Source: Alligator mississippiensis (lineage: Eukaryota; Chordata; Crocodylia; Alligatoridae). Taken from it: 64,000 nt of DNA. Each line of letters begins with the position of its first letter. Within the stretch, counting starts at the first letter, position 1. The notes under the pieces were generated by a model. That model did no database searches. It was not told the DNA's origin and worked only from the letters and a program-made list of their open reading frames with translations. The translations under genes were made by a program, and so were the position numbers. The stretch spans positions 52,433,501 to 52,497,500 of the forward strand of contig NC_081825.1 in assembly GCF_030867095.1 (NCBI RefSeq), given 5' to 3'. Of this stretch, positions 43,587 through 56,393 are shown piece by piece.

Positions 43587-45451
43587 ACCTATTGCATTGT
43601 ACTGCTATCAGAATATTTATGTGTTTACTCTGCAGTTATGTCATCTAATCCAGAAGGACTTGTAGTCAGAACTCTTTGACAACTCTTCTTTGGCAATTTA
43701 GAATGGGCAAGAAAAGCAGGATCCTGCAGGATTAAAATTTTAATTGAATGACGTTTTCCAATCTCTTTCACCCCAATAGTATTTCTAAAGATACCTTTCA
43801 ACCATAAATCTAAATATAATCTATATTATTTCTACAATACTATGCATCCATAATTCTAGACACAAAATACTATATTAAGAAAATCATAAACATGGACTTT
43901 GTTTCCATATTCAGGGGATCCAGAGGGGGTTCAGTGGCTATACCTCCCCCTTTGGATTGGAACACACTGTGGGAGCCTCTGGGGACCTTTTTTTAAATCC
44001 CTAATGCATGTAAGAATCCTCCCCTTCCTCTTTGTAATCAGATATGTCCCCTCCTTTCCCCCTCCCTGCCTTCCCACCTGTCTGCTCATTTTCCCACTGT
44101 TTCAGGGTTCTTCCTTTCCACTCCTGTTCCCACTGGCACTGCTGCTGTGCTGTTGTTGCTGTTCCTAGGTGATCCCAGCCCACAGGTAGCCCAGCTGGAG
44201 CATCCAGGATTAGCTTTGAAGCTCTCCCTGTCCCTGGGATAGTAGGGACAGCAGCACCAGCAAGCGGAGTCATCGGGGGAGGGGAGAGGATGTGCCTCTG
44301 AGCATGAAGGGGAAAAGTGTAATTCACATTTCTTTTAGGACTTTAAGAAAGTCCTTGGAGGTTCCTGTGGCCCTGTCCACGCTGATGGGTGGTGTGGGGA
44401 GGTTTCTGCACCCCCCCCCCCTTGCCAAGTCCTGGTTCCTTGCCTGGTTAATTGGGAAAACAAAGTCAAGCTTTATTTTCCTTTCATTTCATCTAGACAT
44501 TTGTAAATAAAAAAATAAAAGGGGGCTAGTCCAGAGCTCTGAAAACAGACGCAGATGGATTCACCTAAGTTCATATACAAAGCTGTAAAAGACCTGAGAC
44601 ATGGCCTATATCTCATTAATACAAAGTGTTATGCATATAACTATGAGGAGCAGGATTTTTTTTATCCATATAAAGTACTTTTATACTGCTGTGTCTTTTC
44701 ACATAAAGAGGTTTGTATCACTTTAACTGTACAGGCAGTTCTAACCTAGGCATGCCTTGAGAGTGAAAGTTGAATGTCCTTAGCACTCGCAGAAGAATGA
44801 ACTAGATAATCTAATTTTTTTCCCCATTTCTAAGTTATGAGATTCTATTATACCAAATTGCAGTCTCTTCTCTAATGATAATTTATTTGATAACATATCC
44901 ATATTTTGCCTTCTAGAAATCATTGAGAGTTGCCAGCCATACAAATTACATAATGTAATTAAATGACCTATTGTATAATTATTCTTTTTTCAACATTCGG
45001 AAAACTCCATTTTGTCAAAATTAAAAATGTTTATTTTTTTGGAAAATTACAGTTGTAACTTTTACTTTTGCTATTTTACTAAAATAATTCAAAATATTTT
45101 AAAATTATTTTCTAATCACATATAAATTGGACAAATACTTTGGATTAATTGCATTTTAATTTGCTTGCACAGTTTTGCATGAACTGTTACCAGTGTAAGC
45201 CTTTTGCAAGACATACTTGGCATTAAAGAGCAATGAATTTTTATATAAATTCCAAAATATCAAGGGGAGACTTTATTTTATTATTTCTGAAAGGAGATAA
45301 TTCACAGTAAATCATTCCATCACTATTTTTATGTTCAGATGCTCTATCAAAAGACACTACAGGGTGATCTAGAAAACAGAAGAAAAATTAATCTTACACA
45401 TTTTTGGTATAGCTGGGTATAAGGGAATTGTAGAACTGTACTCAAATAATA
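43587..45451. other. Intergenic, nothing recognised
   Basis: Includes a C10 run near 44411-44421 and strongly AT-rich sequence at 44880-45130. No gene or repeat terminus identified. Confidence 0.5.
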
Positions 45452-45798
45452 CAGGCTGCTTGCAGACATTAAGCCTCCCCCCACCCACAAAAAACAAACC
45501 AACAAGCTTTACTGGAAGCAGCAATGTGTTATTTTGACCCGACTCTGCAACATCTGTAGAGATCAGGCACTTCAGCAGAGTTTTTTGGCACTTTTAGCTA
45601 AAGCTGATTCAATCAGCTATTAGATAACATTGCCAAAAAATCCCAACTAAATTACCCGATCTATACAGATGCTGCAGAGACATGTCCAACTAAGGCACTG
45701 CCTCTTCTGAGCATGCATGGGGCTTGGCATGGGAGAGCACCAAGTTTAAATTAAAATGTCATTTTGTTTTGTTTTTTTAAATGCCTGCAAGCAGTCAC
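45452..45798. mobile_element. Fold-back MITE, family unknown
   Basis: The left CAGGCTGCTTGCAGACATT pairs with the inverse of the right (GTGACTGCTTGCAGGCATT). The interior is itself an imperfect palindrome: CTCTGCAACATCTGTAGAGA and TTTTTTGGCACTTTTAGCTA on the left reappear inverted on the right. The centre is AGCTGATT-C-AATCAGCT (45602-45618). No target duplication recognised. Confidence 0.75.
45602..45618. repeat. Central palindrome of the fold-back MITE
   Basis: AGCTGATT, one C, AATCAGCT: perfect symmetry at the centre of the 347-bp element. Confidence 0.9.
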
Positions 45799-46063
45799 AA
45801 TATTCAGTCTGCTGCTCCAAAATTATGAGGCAGTGTCAAATTTCACCATAGATGCAGGGTTTTCAGAGAAAATGTTCACCAGTGGTTAGAACACAGAAAC
45901 ATAACTGTTTTATTAGATGAGACTTTTGGCACATCTAGTTCAGTAACTTGTCTCTGACAATGACCACATATATTTTAGGAGAAGGTACCAGTTGTAGTAG
46001 ACAAATAGTGGTTAGTGAAAAAGATTGGTTTAAGCATTGAAGCCTGTGGTTTTATATCTCTTT

Positions 46064-46500
46064 GGGCACGTCTACAGGAGACACTTTACTGCTTATTAAA
46101 CTAATCTAGTGTTCAGTAAGTCATCACTGTCTACACATGAGTGGAACTTACTGTGCAGCAAATTAGGCTAATGCACCATTTGCTAGTAACAGGAAATACC
46201 CAGCAGCCAAGACTGCTGTGTCCCAGGCACATGGAGATGGAGTCAGGACCTGATCTTCATGTGGCCAGGACAGCTATCCCTGCTTGGCAGGGATACTACC
46301 TGCCAGTCATGTGGAGATTGGGAGGGGATCCAGATCCTCACATTGGCTGGCAGGAAGTGTCCCTGACAAGTGGGGATGGCTCTCCTGGACTCATGGAAAT
46401 TGGGACCCTCCTGATCCCCACATGGCTGGTAGGCAGCATTCCTGCTGAGTGGGGATGGCTCTCCTGGCCATGTGGAGATAAACAAATAAGCAAAATTCAC
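46064..46500. mobile_element. Truncated Harbinger-like MITE with tandem core
   Basis: The left end GGGCACGTCTACAGGAGACA has the Harbinger-type start, followed by subterminal TTTACTGCTTATTAAAC and TTACTGTGCAGCAAAT. From about 46218 to 46480 a unit near 80 bp (CATGTGGAGATTGGG, then GGATGGCTCTCCTGG) repeats about three times. No right terminal repeat was found. Confidence 0.55.
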
Positions 46501-46985
46501 CAGTCTGGCACCAGAGTATGTTTTCAGTACCATCAAGAACACTGACCTATCAACCAAATCTCCCACTTCTAGCCATGACCAAAGCCAACACCTCAGAAAA
46601 AAGATGGCAAAAAAACCCCAAACCAAAGCCAAATAATGCTTCCCAGATAGAAAAAAGGTTCTGTGGGTAAAATGGAAATAATAAGACCTACCTCCTCCCA
46701 ATGGGCGTTGTGACATTTTTACAAACTGGGGAATATATCTGTGTAGTAGAATGAATTCTGTTTGTTTTTATGAACACTCTTTCTGAAGATAATTCTCAGA
46801 ATAGGTGAGAATTTCCATTCTGAGCAAACAACAGACTGTTTTTATAAAACTCAAACAGAGCTATCAAACTTTAAACAGCCTTACCCTAGCAGTTGTTCCA
46901 TGGAACCTCTAGACAGAGCCACAATAGCCCTACCCTGTTAGTAGCCTACTGCAATCCTACTCTGGTGTCACCATAGAAGCTAGAA

Positions 46986-48862
46986 CAGGGGTGGGCAAAC
47001 TATTGCCTGCAGGCCAAATCCAGCCCACCATGCCATTCTGTCCAGCCCACGGGGACCGTAACATTTTAGAAAATTAATATTTATCTGCCCCTGGTTCCTC
47101 TCAAAGATGACAGGAGCCAGGGGCAGTAGGACCCAGGGGAAGCTCCAGCCAGCTTCTGCAGCAGCAGGGCCCACCCAGCCATGCCCCCCTGCCAGCCGGA
47201 AGCCCCTGCCTAACAAGGGCTTTTGGCCTAGGACCATGGGCCTGTTCATGGCTGCACCAGCATGGGAAATTCAGATAAGAAGGGGAGCAGGGGGAGGCAG
47301 GGGAGGACCGGGGGGATCACCCCAGTCCTCAGGGCCAGGCCAGCTCTTGATGAGCCCCACAGTCTGGCCAAACAGCCAGGAGCTGGTGGGCAGGCAGGAA
47401 AGTGGCAGCCAGGGCAGAGGGGAGTGGAGGCGAGCGGGAGCGTGGGGCCTGTGCTGGTGTCCTGAGGCCAGCACCAGTGGGGCCCAGAGCAGGGTGGTAG
47501 GTGCACGGAGCACAGGCTGGCAGGGGTCTCTGAAGCCAGGCTGGGCTGCACCAGTGGGGGAGGGGGCAGCAAAGAGGCAGCAGTGAAACAGCCACACCAC
47601 AACCTAGCATGGTGCGGGCTCTAGGCAGGTGGCCGCAGCAAACACTACTTGGCAGCAGCGAGCAGAGGGACTACCTTCTTCCACACTGAGCAGCAGCTTC
47701 TGCTGAGCTGCTGAGCTGCTGCTGCTGCCATGCCTCAGCCCTGATGGGTGAGTCCAGAGCTGGTGCAGGGCCCAGGCTAGCAGCGGCAGTGGGAAACAAG
47801 TTGGTGCTCAGCGCAGGGGAAAAGTGGCCACTCCCCTTTCCCCATGGCCAGTGCCCCATGCTGCAGCCACTTGGAGCCCAGCCCACGTGGGGGCTGCCTG
47901 TGCCTGCTCTCCATTGCCACCGCTGCCCCATGGGGCGGTGGTGATGCAGTGGAGAGGCAGGACAGCCTTGTGCAGGCTGCGAGTGGCTGCAGCACAGGAC
48001 GCCAGCCATGCAGGGGGCTTTTCCCCCACGCTGAGCACCAGCTTGTTCCCTGCAGGCAAGCGCGGGGTCAGGGCTGTGTGCTGCTCCCCACATGTACCGT
48101 GGGGCTGAGGCAAGGGTAACTGGGAGTGAACAGGCGTGCAGGAGCCAATGGCAGCTGGGCGGGAGCATGAGGCCTGCACTGGTGTCCTGGGGCCAGCACC
48201 AGCGAGGCCCAAAGCAGGGCAGCAGGAGTGAAGGATCCTGGCCAGCAGGAGCTCTATGGAGCCAGGCCAGCTCCCTGCTCTCCCTGCTGGTGCAGTCCAG
48301 CCCAACTCCACAGACCCCCTGCCAGCCAATGCCCCGTGCTCCTACCACCCTGCTCTGGGCCCTGCTGGTGCTGGCCCCGGGACATTGGTGAAGGCCCCAT
48401 GTTCCTGCTTACTTCCACTCCCCCCCACCACTTCCCCACTTTCCTGCCTGGCCACTCTGCACTACATGGCTCCCATACCCACATCCATACCCCCACACAC
48501 ACATCCCCACAGACCCCCATATGCAATCACTTCTGCATATACACTGCAAATGCCCACAAATTAGGACAAAAATATATTTTTTAATTAAATTAAACTATAT
48601 TATTATGGATGTTTGATTTTTAGTATGTAATTTGTTTTTTTCCCCCTAAGATGGCAAACCTACTTCTCCAAAGGAGTACTTCCAGGGGCAAGGGTTGGGA
48701 CATCCAGTACGAAAGGCCACAGGTTAGGGGTGGGACTTCTGGTCCCAAGATGGTGACCAGGGGGCGGGGTACCTGTCAAGGGATAGGGCTACCCATGCAG
48801 CCCTTGCCAGCTTGCCAAAACTCAGTAAGCGGCCTTCCACCCAAAATAATTGTCCACCCCTG
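46986..48862. mobile_element. Long hAT-like fold-back element
   Basis: The ends CAGGGGTGGGCAAACTATTG and, inverted, CAGGGGTGGACAATTATTTT are good terminal inverted repeats. Flanks AGCTAGAA (46978-46985) and GGCTAGAA (48863-48870) match at 7 of 8 bases, as expected of an old hAT target duplication. The right end is homologous to the element at 34949-35797. The 1.9-kb interior is GC-rich and largely made of inverted copies. Its many long open frames on both strands (for example 47671-48348 minus) have no domain and are not called as genes. Confidence 0.85.
47437..48411. repeat. Inverted-repeat arms inside the hAT-like element
   Basis: About 120 bases at 47437-47560 (including CCAGCACCAGTGGGGCCCAG and GAGCAGGGTGGTAGG) recur in reverse complement at about 48289-48411 (CCTACCACCCTGCTCTGGGC and onward). 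A second inner pair is about 47768-47835 with 48018-48075 (AAGTTGGTGCTCAGCGCAGG against CTGAGCACCAGCTTGTTCCC). A diverged direct copy of the outer arm lies at about 48157-48240. Confidence 0.75.
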
Positions 48863-48870
48863 GGCTAGAA

Positions 48871-51716
48871 GCACCTTTACTGTAAACCTACCCAGTCCCC
48901 ATAGGGACTGCAAGCAGATTCCCTAATTTTTAGTAACTTTTTCCTAGTAATCCTACTCCAGGATGGGAGAATGGAAAATCATGGCATAAGAAGAGAAGTT
49001 AGAAATGGGGTCAGAAACAGCTTTTAAAAATAATATGCTATGTAAGCCAAGGGGCAGGACCATTATCAGTACCAGAAGACTCAGCAAAGAGGAGTAGGGG
49101 ACTCCAGGAATGTAACTCCTGGAATGACACTGACCAAAGTCCAAAAGGCTCTAAAACATGGTGAAGGCTCTTCACACATGCATACATATAAGACTATGTT
49201 CCTTACCTTTATTATCATGTGGTTCTTGAAGAGTTAAATTATAAACCAGAATACCAAAGTATGTAGCTATGGGGATAGTATATATAAGTTACTGGGGGAA
49301 TTCAGGAGAATCAACACTAGTTTGATGACCTAGGGCAGCTGGATTGTGGGGCTGCCCATTCTAAGAGTGTATGCTAGGTGGGGAGTCGGCACCCCTGGAA
49401 TTTCTCTGAGAAGCCATGGCTGAATCCAGCGATGGAATGCTATCCAAATGAATACAGCTTGAAAACATGGAGTATCCAAGGCTTGTGTCCAACATGATGC
49501 AACTGGGTCCAGTATATGGCTTACTGATGTGATGGTCTCTCATTTTGAAAGCGGTATTTACTGTGTGTTAGTGCTAAGTGTTGTTACTGACAGTTGTGCA
49601 GGCTTGAATCATCTTCATTGGGGAAAGCCAAGGATTATTTTATCCACTGGAAAGATTTTGGCATCTGATGACAACAGGGTACTGGCTACTGTAGGGTCTT
49701 GGAAGAAGTCAGGGTCTTTATGGTCATTTTGTCACGGCAAAGTTTTGACATCCCAGAAAATATGGGCAGTTTTTCCTACATGCTGAGAGCAGATAACTGT
49801 ATTGAGTGCTCAGTTCTCAAATGGGCTCCAAGAAGTAGGTTGATTTTCAGAGGTGCTAAGTACTCTTAATTTCCAACAAGAACTCTTAGTTGCTCACGAT
49901 CTCAGAAAAAGAGGATTAAGCCAGAAACTTTTCCAAGCATTAACTGAAAATAATTAATTTTAATAGCTACTAGTTTCAGAATCTCTTATCAATTCTGTTC
50001 CCTAACCAAATAATATCAACAACTACAGTTAGTCATTAAATTCCTGCTTTGCTTTGTTTTGCTTCCAGTGTAGCTTTAACTCCTTAGGACAAACTAATAT
50101 ATTGATTTGTTCTCTTCAGATGTCCTTTTGCAAAAGTGATCTAAGACCAAATGTTTCAACTGTTCCATATAATAGTTTGAGCCTGTTGATAGAAGACTTA
50201 AAGCTGATGTTATAGATGTAACTATGAACAAGGCATAGCTCCTCTGGGTCTCACTTGCCAAGATCACTTTTAACTGCTCAATTTATCTAACACTGTTGAT
50301 AGATTTCATATGTTTAGAATGATTGCTTCTCTGTGAAGTAAACAAGATATGTTATCTGCTTTCCCCTTCCATTTCTTCTTTGGGAAGGAAAGGAAAAAGC
50401 ATGACTTCAGATAACAATGATCCTTAATAATATTCCTCTTTAAGTATAGTTCTTTTTATATTTTATATGAATATTATGGTCATAAAACTCACCAGTCCTG
50501 GAAATCAGTCTCTCTCCACAGAAAATATGCATGGCCTGGGCAGCTGAACTCAAGCTTCATCTAAATTATTATCTTTACATAACTCAACTGCAGAAGAATT
50601 CCCTAGAAAGTGAGAAGGTAGCTAATTTCCTATGGTCATTCCTTGGCCCATCTGCTGACTGGCTGCAGATAGTATTAGCTGAGAAGATGTTTTCTATAAC
50701 ATGGACAAATTTCTACTAGCAGTTGGAAGGATTCTGCCAGCTTGGTTCATAACAGCCTCTGAGCATCAGTATATAAAGTAAGCTGGTGACCAAGATGAAA
50801 GAGTTCCTATTCACCAGCAGCTCTTTATACAGTTCTGTTCAGTCCTCTCCATTCCTGTTCCAGTTTATGTATGATCATGATCAGTAAAGCACAGATTAAC
50901 ATTTTGGTCCTTGCCCTTTCATACTATATGTGAACATCCTGGAGTTAGGGGGATGTCTACACTGATGTTCAAGGTTACCCTCTGCCAGCCTATGCCATGT
51001 GATCTGCCCTTTTCCAACTGCATTATACCTGGTGATCTGCACCAAAGTAATCCACAGAGCACTTCTAATTTCCTGAGCATAACATTAAGATCTATTTGAG
51101 GTTTCTTTCTGGGAATCATCCTGCAGAATAGATGTCTCTCCATCCAGGCCTGCCTCCATTTGCAAGAAATAGAAAGATGTTGCCACGGACCAGGGACAGG
51201 GGATTATAGGATTACTGAAGACAGGATTGTATTCAAGGTCTGCCTGCCTGGGTAAGTTCCAAACATACTTCAGAAAGGGTAGAGCCAAATCCTCCCCTTC
51301 TGTGAGATAAAGTCAACCTTTAACCCTAAGGGTCAGCAGCATTTCCTGAACAAGGCTACACTGCCACCAGAGGTCATGTGAAGGGAATTACAGTGTAAAT
51401 GGGCAGTGGGTATGTGCTTGTGGGTGACTTTCAGGTCAGCACTGTCTGTCAGAACAGACATGGCCTAAGTAGCTGAGAGACAAATAGGTCTACAGCTTTA
51501 ACTTTAAACTTCTTACACTTTCTATCTATTTCTTCTTTCTGTCAGTTGAGAATTATTCTTGTTAGGACACAACATCAGCTCTTTGGAGAGAAGATCTTTT
51601 ACTTACCGTTGCTTTGGACAGCCTCATATCACCAAGTTGTCTGCCTTATGGACTGGACTGTGGATGTTGTAAGAGCAGTGCCTTGCTTTCCAAATCTGCT
51701 GGCACCTTCCATGGCA
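48871..51716. other. Intergenic, nothing recognised
   Basis: No splice-bounded coding frame or repeat boundary. A 62-codon plus frame at 50531-50719 looks slightly protein-like (KVANFLWSFLGPSADWLQ) but has no further support. Confidence 0.5.
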
Positions 51717-53040
51717 GGGCTGTCCAACTTCTGGACAGTTGAGGGCCACAGACCTAGGAGCTGCATACCATGTGGATGGGCAGGCATCCCCTCAGCTCCT
51801 CCCACTGTGTGGGCTGCCCAGTGCCCTCCTCACTGTGCACACAGTGTGAGCAACCCAGCTTCCCCCTCTCCCCTAGCCACATGTGCCACATGGGCTGTCC
51901 AGTGCTCCCACCCCTGCCATGCACAGTCAGGACAGCCCACCCCCTACCATAAGTGCCAAGTACATGGGGGCCAGAGGGCCCTGCCCCCTCCAAGAAAGAG
52001 GTGTAAGGTGACCACCTGTCCCTAATTGGGTGGGACTGTCCCGAAATGGGACCATCAAGTCCTGATCCTGGGCTGCACGAGTTCAGGACAGGATTTGTCC
52101 CAGATTCCCAGTATTGTGCAGGGATCTGGGTTTTTTGTTCACCACAGAAAAATGCAGGAACTGGCAGGTTTCCCTTTGCAGGCTGACAGAGTTCCAGCCT
52201 GCAAGGGACTGTGGGAAACAAGATGCATGGGGTGCCATGTACATGTGTATGCATGTACACATGCACGTGGCCAGGAATACAGCCCCAGGCAGCAGTAGAG
52301 AGCAACTTCCCCAGCTGCCTGTAGGTAAGTCTTTGGGGGGCGGCAGATTGAGGCCCCCACAAGCAGGGAGGGAGTGGGGCAGGGCCTAGGCCTAGCAGTA
52401 CTGCCCAGCCAGGGTGGTACATGGGGCCTGGGGAGGGGGACAGAGCCAGGGGCAGCTTGTGCAGGGTGGTGGGGGGCGGGGGGCTACTTGCTGCTGCTGC
52501 ACCAGAGAGGGAGGCATGGGGAGGTACATGCCCCCCAGATTTGTGGGGGTGGCAACACTGAGTTGTGCTCCGCACTGTTGCTGGGTGGGCATAGTGTTCC
52601 TTGTCATGGCGATGCAGCCAACACAGGGGTCCCAGGGGAGGGCAGCAGGATGGGAGCCCCCACCCTTCAGCAGGCAGCCCACATCCACCCCTGCCCCCTC
52701 ATGGGCTATGCTCAGCTCTGCTTCAGCCATGCCATGGGAAGGACATCATCTTAGGCCCCCCACCAGCAAAAATAAAAGTTGATACCTATATCTCCTACCA
52801 CAGCACAGGCAGCCCCTGCTGCACACACAGTAACTGCCCACCAGCCACACACCACCAATTTTCAGCATGGGCCACCTGGCTCCTTTCTTTGCTGCATACA
52901 CAGCTGCACTCCCCTCCTGGCCACTGGGGCAGGAGCAACTTGTGTGTGTGCTGGGGGGAAGGGCAGTGGCAGTCAGGCAGGAGCCTGCAGGCTGCATACG
53001 AACTCTTTCGGGGCCACATACTGTTCCACAGTAATAAATG
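51717..53040. repeat. Composite of DNA-transposon-derived repeats
   Basis: Starts with GCAGGGCTGTCCAACTTCTG, a hAT-like end. At about 52006 a GTGACCACCTGTCCCTAATT block begins a second repeat, and 52150-52380 is homologous to 59026-59240 (shared GAGTTCCAGCCTGCAAGGG at 52189-52207). The far end (GAACTCTTTCGGGGCCACAT) may close the outer element. Boundaries and nesting order are approximate, and no transposase is present. Confidence 0.5.
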
Positions 53041-54239
53041 CAGGTGACTTAAAAAAAAGAAGACTCAAAAAATAATGTCTTTTTAAAGGCCCATAAAGAT
53101 TTTTACAGTGTTTCACTTCTCCTTTGCCTCATCTCTTTGTTCTCCTTTTAAAAATGTGCACATATATACAGCCATTTTATTAGCGTCTGTATTCCTCTAA
53201 TATAGAACATCCTGGGATTTAAAATGCACCCACATTTTCTGACTCTCAATCTAAGAAAAAAAAATCAAATAAAGACAAATTTACAAGAATACAATCTCTG
53301 TGGTGCATATAAGAGTTTCTACTTTTTTCTTTACTTGATGTTAAGATGCAGACCATTTTTAGAAGAAATACTTGGGTTTAAAAAATGTGTCCTCTTGGAA
53401 GGAACGTGGTCCACATATTTTCTTCTAGAAAATTATAAATGTATAAAATTTACATATTAATTTGTGCTCAACAATTAATCTTTGGGAAAATATCCATATA
53501 AAATCAGAGAGACACCCAGACAATAAACATGTAATAAAGCACTCCAGGATTTTCTGTGTGTGTATACATGCATACATTGAAGAAAAAGGTGGTATCAGAC
53601 ATCAAACTCAGCATCAGATTGTAATCCTATGATTTTACTTTTTTAATGAGCCAAAACAGTAGCTATCAATACCTCCAAACATGAGCATGTTCAGATTACA
53701 GATTTAGAACTTTGACCCATTTCTAATCCACAAAAATGTATTTAGCAGAACATTATAAATGAAAGGTGCAGTCAAAAATGGCAAGGTTAAGTAAACAAAT
53801 ACTTCAAGTGGTTTTGAAAATGTAGCATAAGATACTTTTGGGTTGTGGGTGAGTTGTTTTGTTTTGTGTGGTGCTGTTTTTGTTTAAATATTTGCTAAAA
53901 GGCAATGTATTCTAGAAATCAGGCTGGACATTTTTGAGCAAAGCTTGGACAGAATGTGGCTTTGGTCAGCAGTCTATATATTTCATATACCTATGGTTTT
54001 TGTTAATATCATGTTTATCTTTGTGCTACCTGAGTTTATGTAGAATAAAAAGAAAATTTACAAGGAATGATAAGAGGTAATTAATTAATCTAACACTTAC
54101 AAAAAATGATTATTAGAGATTCTGGATTTCAAAATGTCCTTTCACCCATGCCCATGCCTACCTATCTTCTATACACTCAGCAAACATTGATCCTTGTCTG
54201 TGTGTATAGTGTAGTTTGGGCCAGATTTTTCCCCAATGA
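53041..54239. other. Intergenic, AT-rich, nothing recognised
   Basis: No coding or repeat signal could be supported. Confidence 0.5.
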
Positions 54240-54590
54240 TTCACCAAAGTAAAATCATACATTAAATGGATGAATAACTGGCTAGTTGATAGATCAAAAC
54301 TGATGACTCGTCACTGAATGGGAGTTTTCCTAGAGAGATCAGTACTAGGACTAATAATATTCAATGTTTTTCATCAGTGATTGAGGTTTAAATATAAAAG
54401 CACTGCAGGTAAGACTAGCAAAATAATACAAAGATGGTGGAGTGCTAAATAACAGTGAAAACAGAGCAGTCATAAAAGTACTTTGGATTTCTTAGTAAGA
54501 TGAACCTATTCAAACAAAATGCATTTTCATGCGAACAAATAAAAAGTTTTATAATTCTAGGGGAAAGGCATACAAGTTGTTACAGTATTG
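54240..54590 (+). repeat. Old decayed CR1-like reverse transcriptase fragment
   Basis: Translation across several stops gives MNNWLVDRSKLMTRH, then ERSVLGLIIFNVF. These correspond to the INWL-GR and QGSVLGPILFNIF region of CR1 reverse transcriptase. Many stops and shifts show it is much older than the two CR1 copies at 20 and 28 kb. Confidence 0.55.
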
Positions 54591-54664
54591 TTTGTGGGGC
54601 ACAGTCAGCTTCCTGCAATATGGACACTAGTCAGTTTGCCTCTCTGTAACCCAGGATCTAGAAC

Positions 54665-54890
54665 AATGGTGGGAGCCAACCTTTTTGACCCTCCCAAGTG
54701 CCACTCTAATCCCCTTCCCCTTCCCCTGCCTGATTTGCTGATCTGTTTTCTGCTTCCCTCCTTGCCCAGTTCTCTGGTTGCTTTGTTTTCTGCTTCCTGC
54801 CCTATCTGCCATAGTACTGTCTGTTCACCCCCTGAGCTGCTGCGTGGCCATACCACTTGTGGCACCCATAATGCAGGTTGGCCACCCCTA
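54665..54890. mobile_element. Short hAT-like element
   Basis: The left CAATGGTGGGAGCCAACCTT and the inverse of the right (GTAGGGGTGGCCAACCTGC) are imperfect terminal repeats. The right end block GTTGGCCACCCCTACCT is duplicated in tandem (about 54878-54922). Confidence 0.55.
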
Positions 54891-56199
54891 CCTAAGATGT
54901 CATGTTGGCCACCCCTACCTCAGATATCTGAACTCTGTCCTTAAGGATCAGTTTGCAGCTGTTATTCTCCCTGGGTTGGGTTTAGCCAGTTTTGTTGTGT
55001 AAAGCCTCAAACACCCTTTCCTGTGTTCTAAGCATGACCTCTCCCATTTGGGCCTTTTTGCAAATCTAGAAAGGCTGTCTACGAAAGCATCGGCCCATTC
55101 TCTCTAGTGGTCACATTCCTGCGATTTCCGTTTATTAATCCTGTGGCCCAGCTGCTTTCAATCCTCAGCACCAATGCTGATCTTTCTTCCTGGACTCTCT
55201 GTTCTTCAAGCTCACCTTTCCCTAGAAATCCAGCCATGTGAGCACTCGTCAGGGCATGGGATGGGTGTAGCACTATCTTAGCATACGAGTCTAATCTTTG
55301 TTTAAGTAACACAAGAAATATACAGATCAAACCAAATACTGTATAGTGACCTCTACACCTGTTCCCCTGCTCTCGTTTCCTCATCACTCTGAACCATTCT
55401 TTGGTTTAGGTCAAGGTCCTCTGAGAGTTCAAGATCATTCTCCCAGAAGTCCTCTCTCTCTCTCAATTTCTGCTTCATATCAGCTTGCTTCCTTTTGCCC
55501 TCCCAGGCCCTGCTGTTAAACAGTCCCTCATTTCCCCTGCTATGAAAGCATGCCCTTTTCTTCAGCCAAAGCTTCCTCTGTATGTCTGAATTTTCCCTGT
55601 ACTTGCTTAGCCAATCACCTAGCCCAGAATCAACATCTTGGTTATTTGTTCTATGTTTAGAAATATTCCAAATTCCTAAGAGCAGTCCCTGAAGAGAAGC
55701 TGAGGGAAAAACAGTGCTCAGCTTCAATCAACCTATTTCTACTTCAATCATTCAAGTAGAGCAACTCACTTGTATACCTGCTTCAGCCCTCTGGGAGAAA
55801 TGGTCCTTGTTAGCAAGTTGTGGATTTGACATACACAGAGGCCTTCCGTGATTCAACAGTTTTATAATAGCCAAAATGTCCTGAGCCTTTCTGTGTGGGT
55901 GGGATATAAGAAAAATATCTGTACATATCTCTATGTAATTCAGATTTCCCATCACAAAGCCATGCCTCAGGAATGGGGGAGACCATATCCTGGAAAGGAA
56001 TACAAGGACTCTGGAAATAAACAAGGGTTAATAATGGAGAAGCAACTCCCAGGATGACTCAGTGGCTCTGCTTGTTGCAGGCAGAGCGGGGAGGGGGCTC
56101 TGTGTATTGAGGGGGAGGGGGCTCTGTTTGCTGAGGAGGCAGGAGGGAGGGACAGTGGGTGTGTGATGTGAGTGATATAAAGGCTTCTTATTCAGACAT
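54891..56199. other. Intergenic, no gene recognised
   Basis: Two overlapping minus-strand frames (55079-55387 and 55353-55727) are charged and non-repetitive but carry no motif I recognise. They could be remnants of an unidentified mobile element or chance. Confidence 0.4.
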
Positions 56200-56393
56200 G
56201 TGCCTGCTATGAAAGTGGTGTGGGAGTGGACAGGGGGTAGGGGGCCTGTGGGTGGTGGGGCAGGTGGGCTAGATTGGGGGCTGCTGCAGGAAGTGGTCCA
56301 CTAGAGCCTCGTGCACCCAGTGCCCTGGCCCCCACTGGCGGGTGCGTGGGGGTCTCCTGGTGCCTCAGCTGGGGGGACCCGCCATTACCACTG

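Noticed and set aside
47671-48348. 225-codon minus-strand open frame (and several overlapping frames on both strands)
   Set aside because: Lies wholly inside the GC-rich inverted-repeat core of a hAT-like element. Frames are open on both strands, with low-complexity Ala/Pro/Gly/Ser content and no domain.
50531-50719. Possible retroelement gag-like fragment (WSFLGPSADWLQ)
   Set aside because: The resemblance is a few residues only; no zinc knuckle, protease or flanking element was found.
51754-52575. 273-codon minus-strand open frame
   Set aside because: Spans at least two juxtaposed repeats, one of which recurs at 59 kb. Not a continuous gene.
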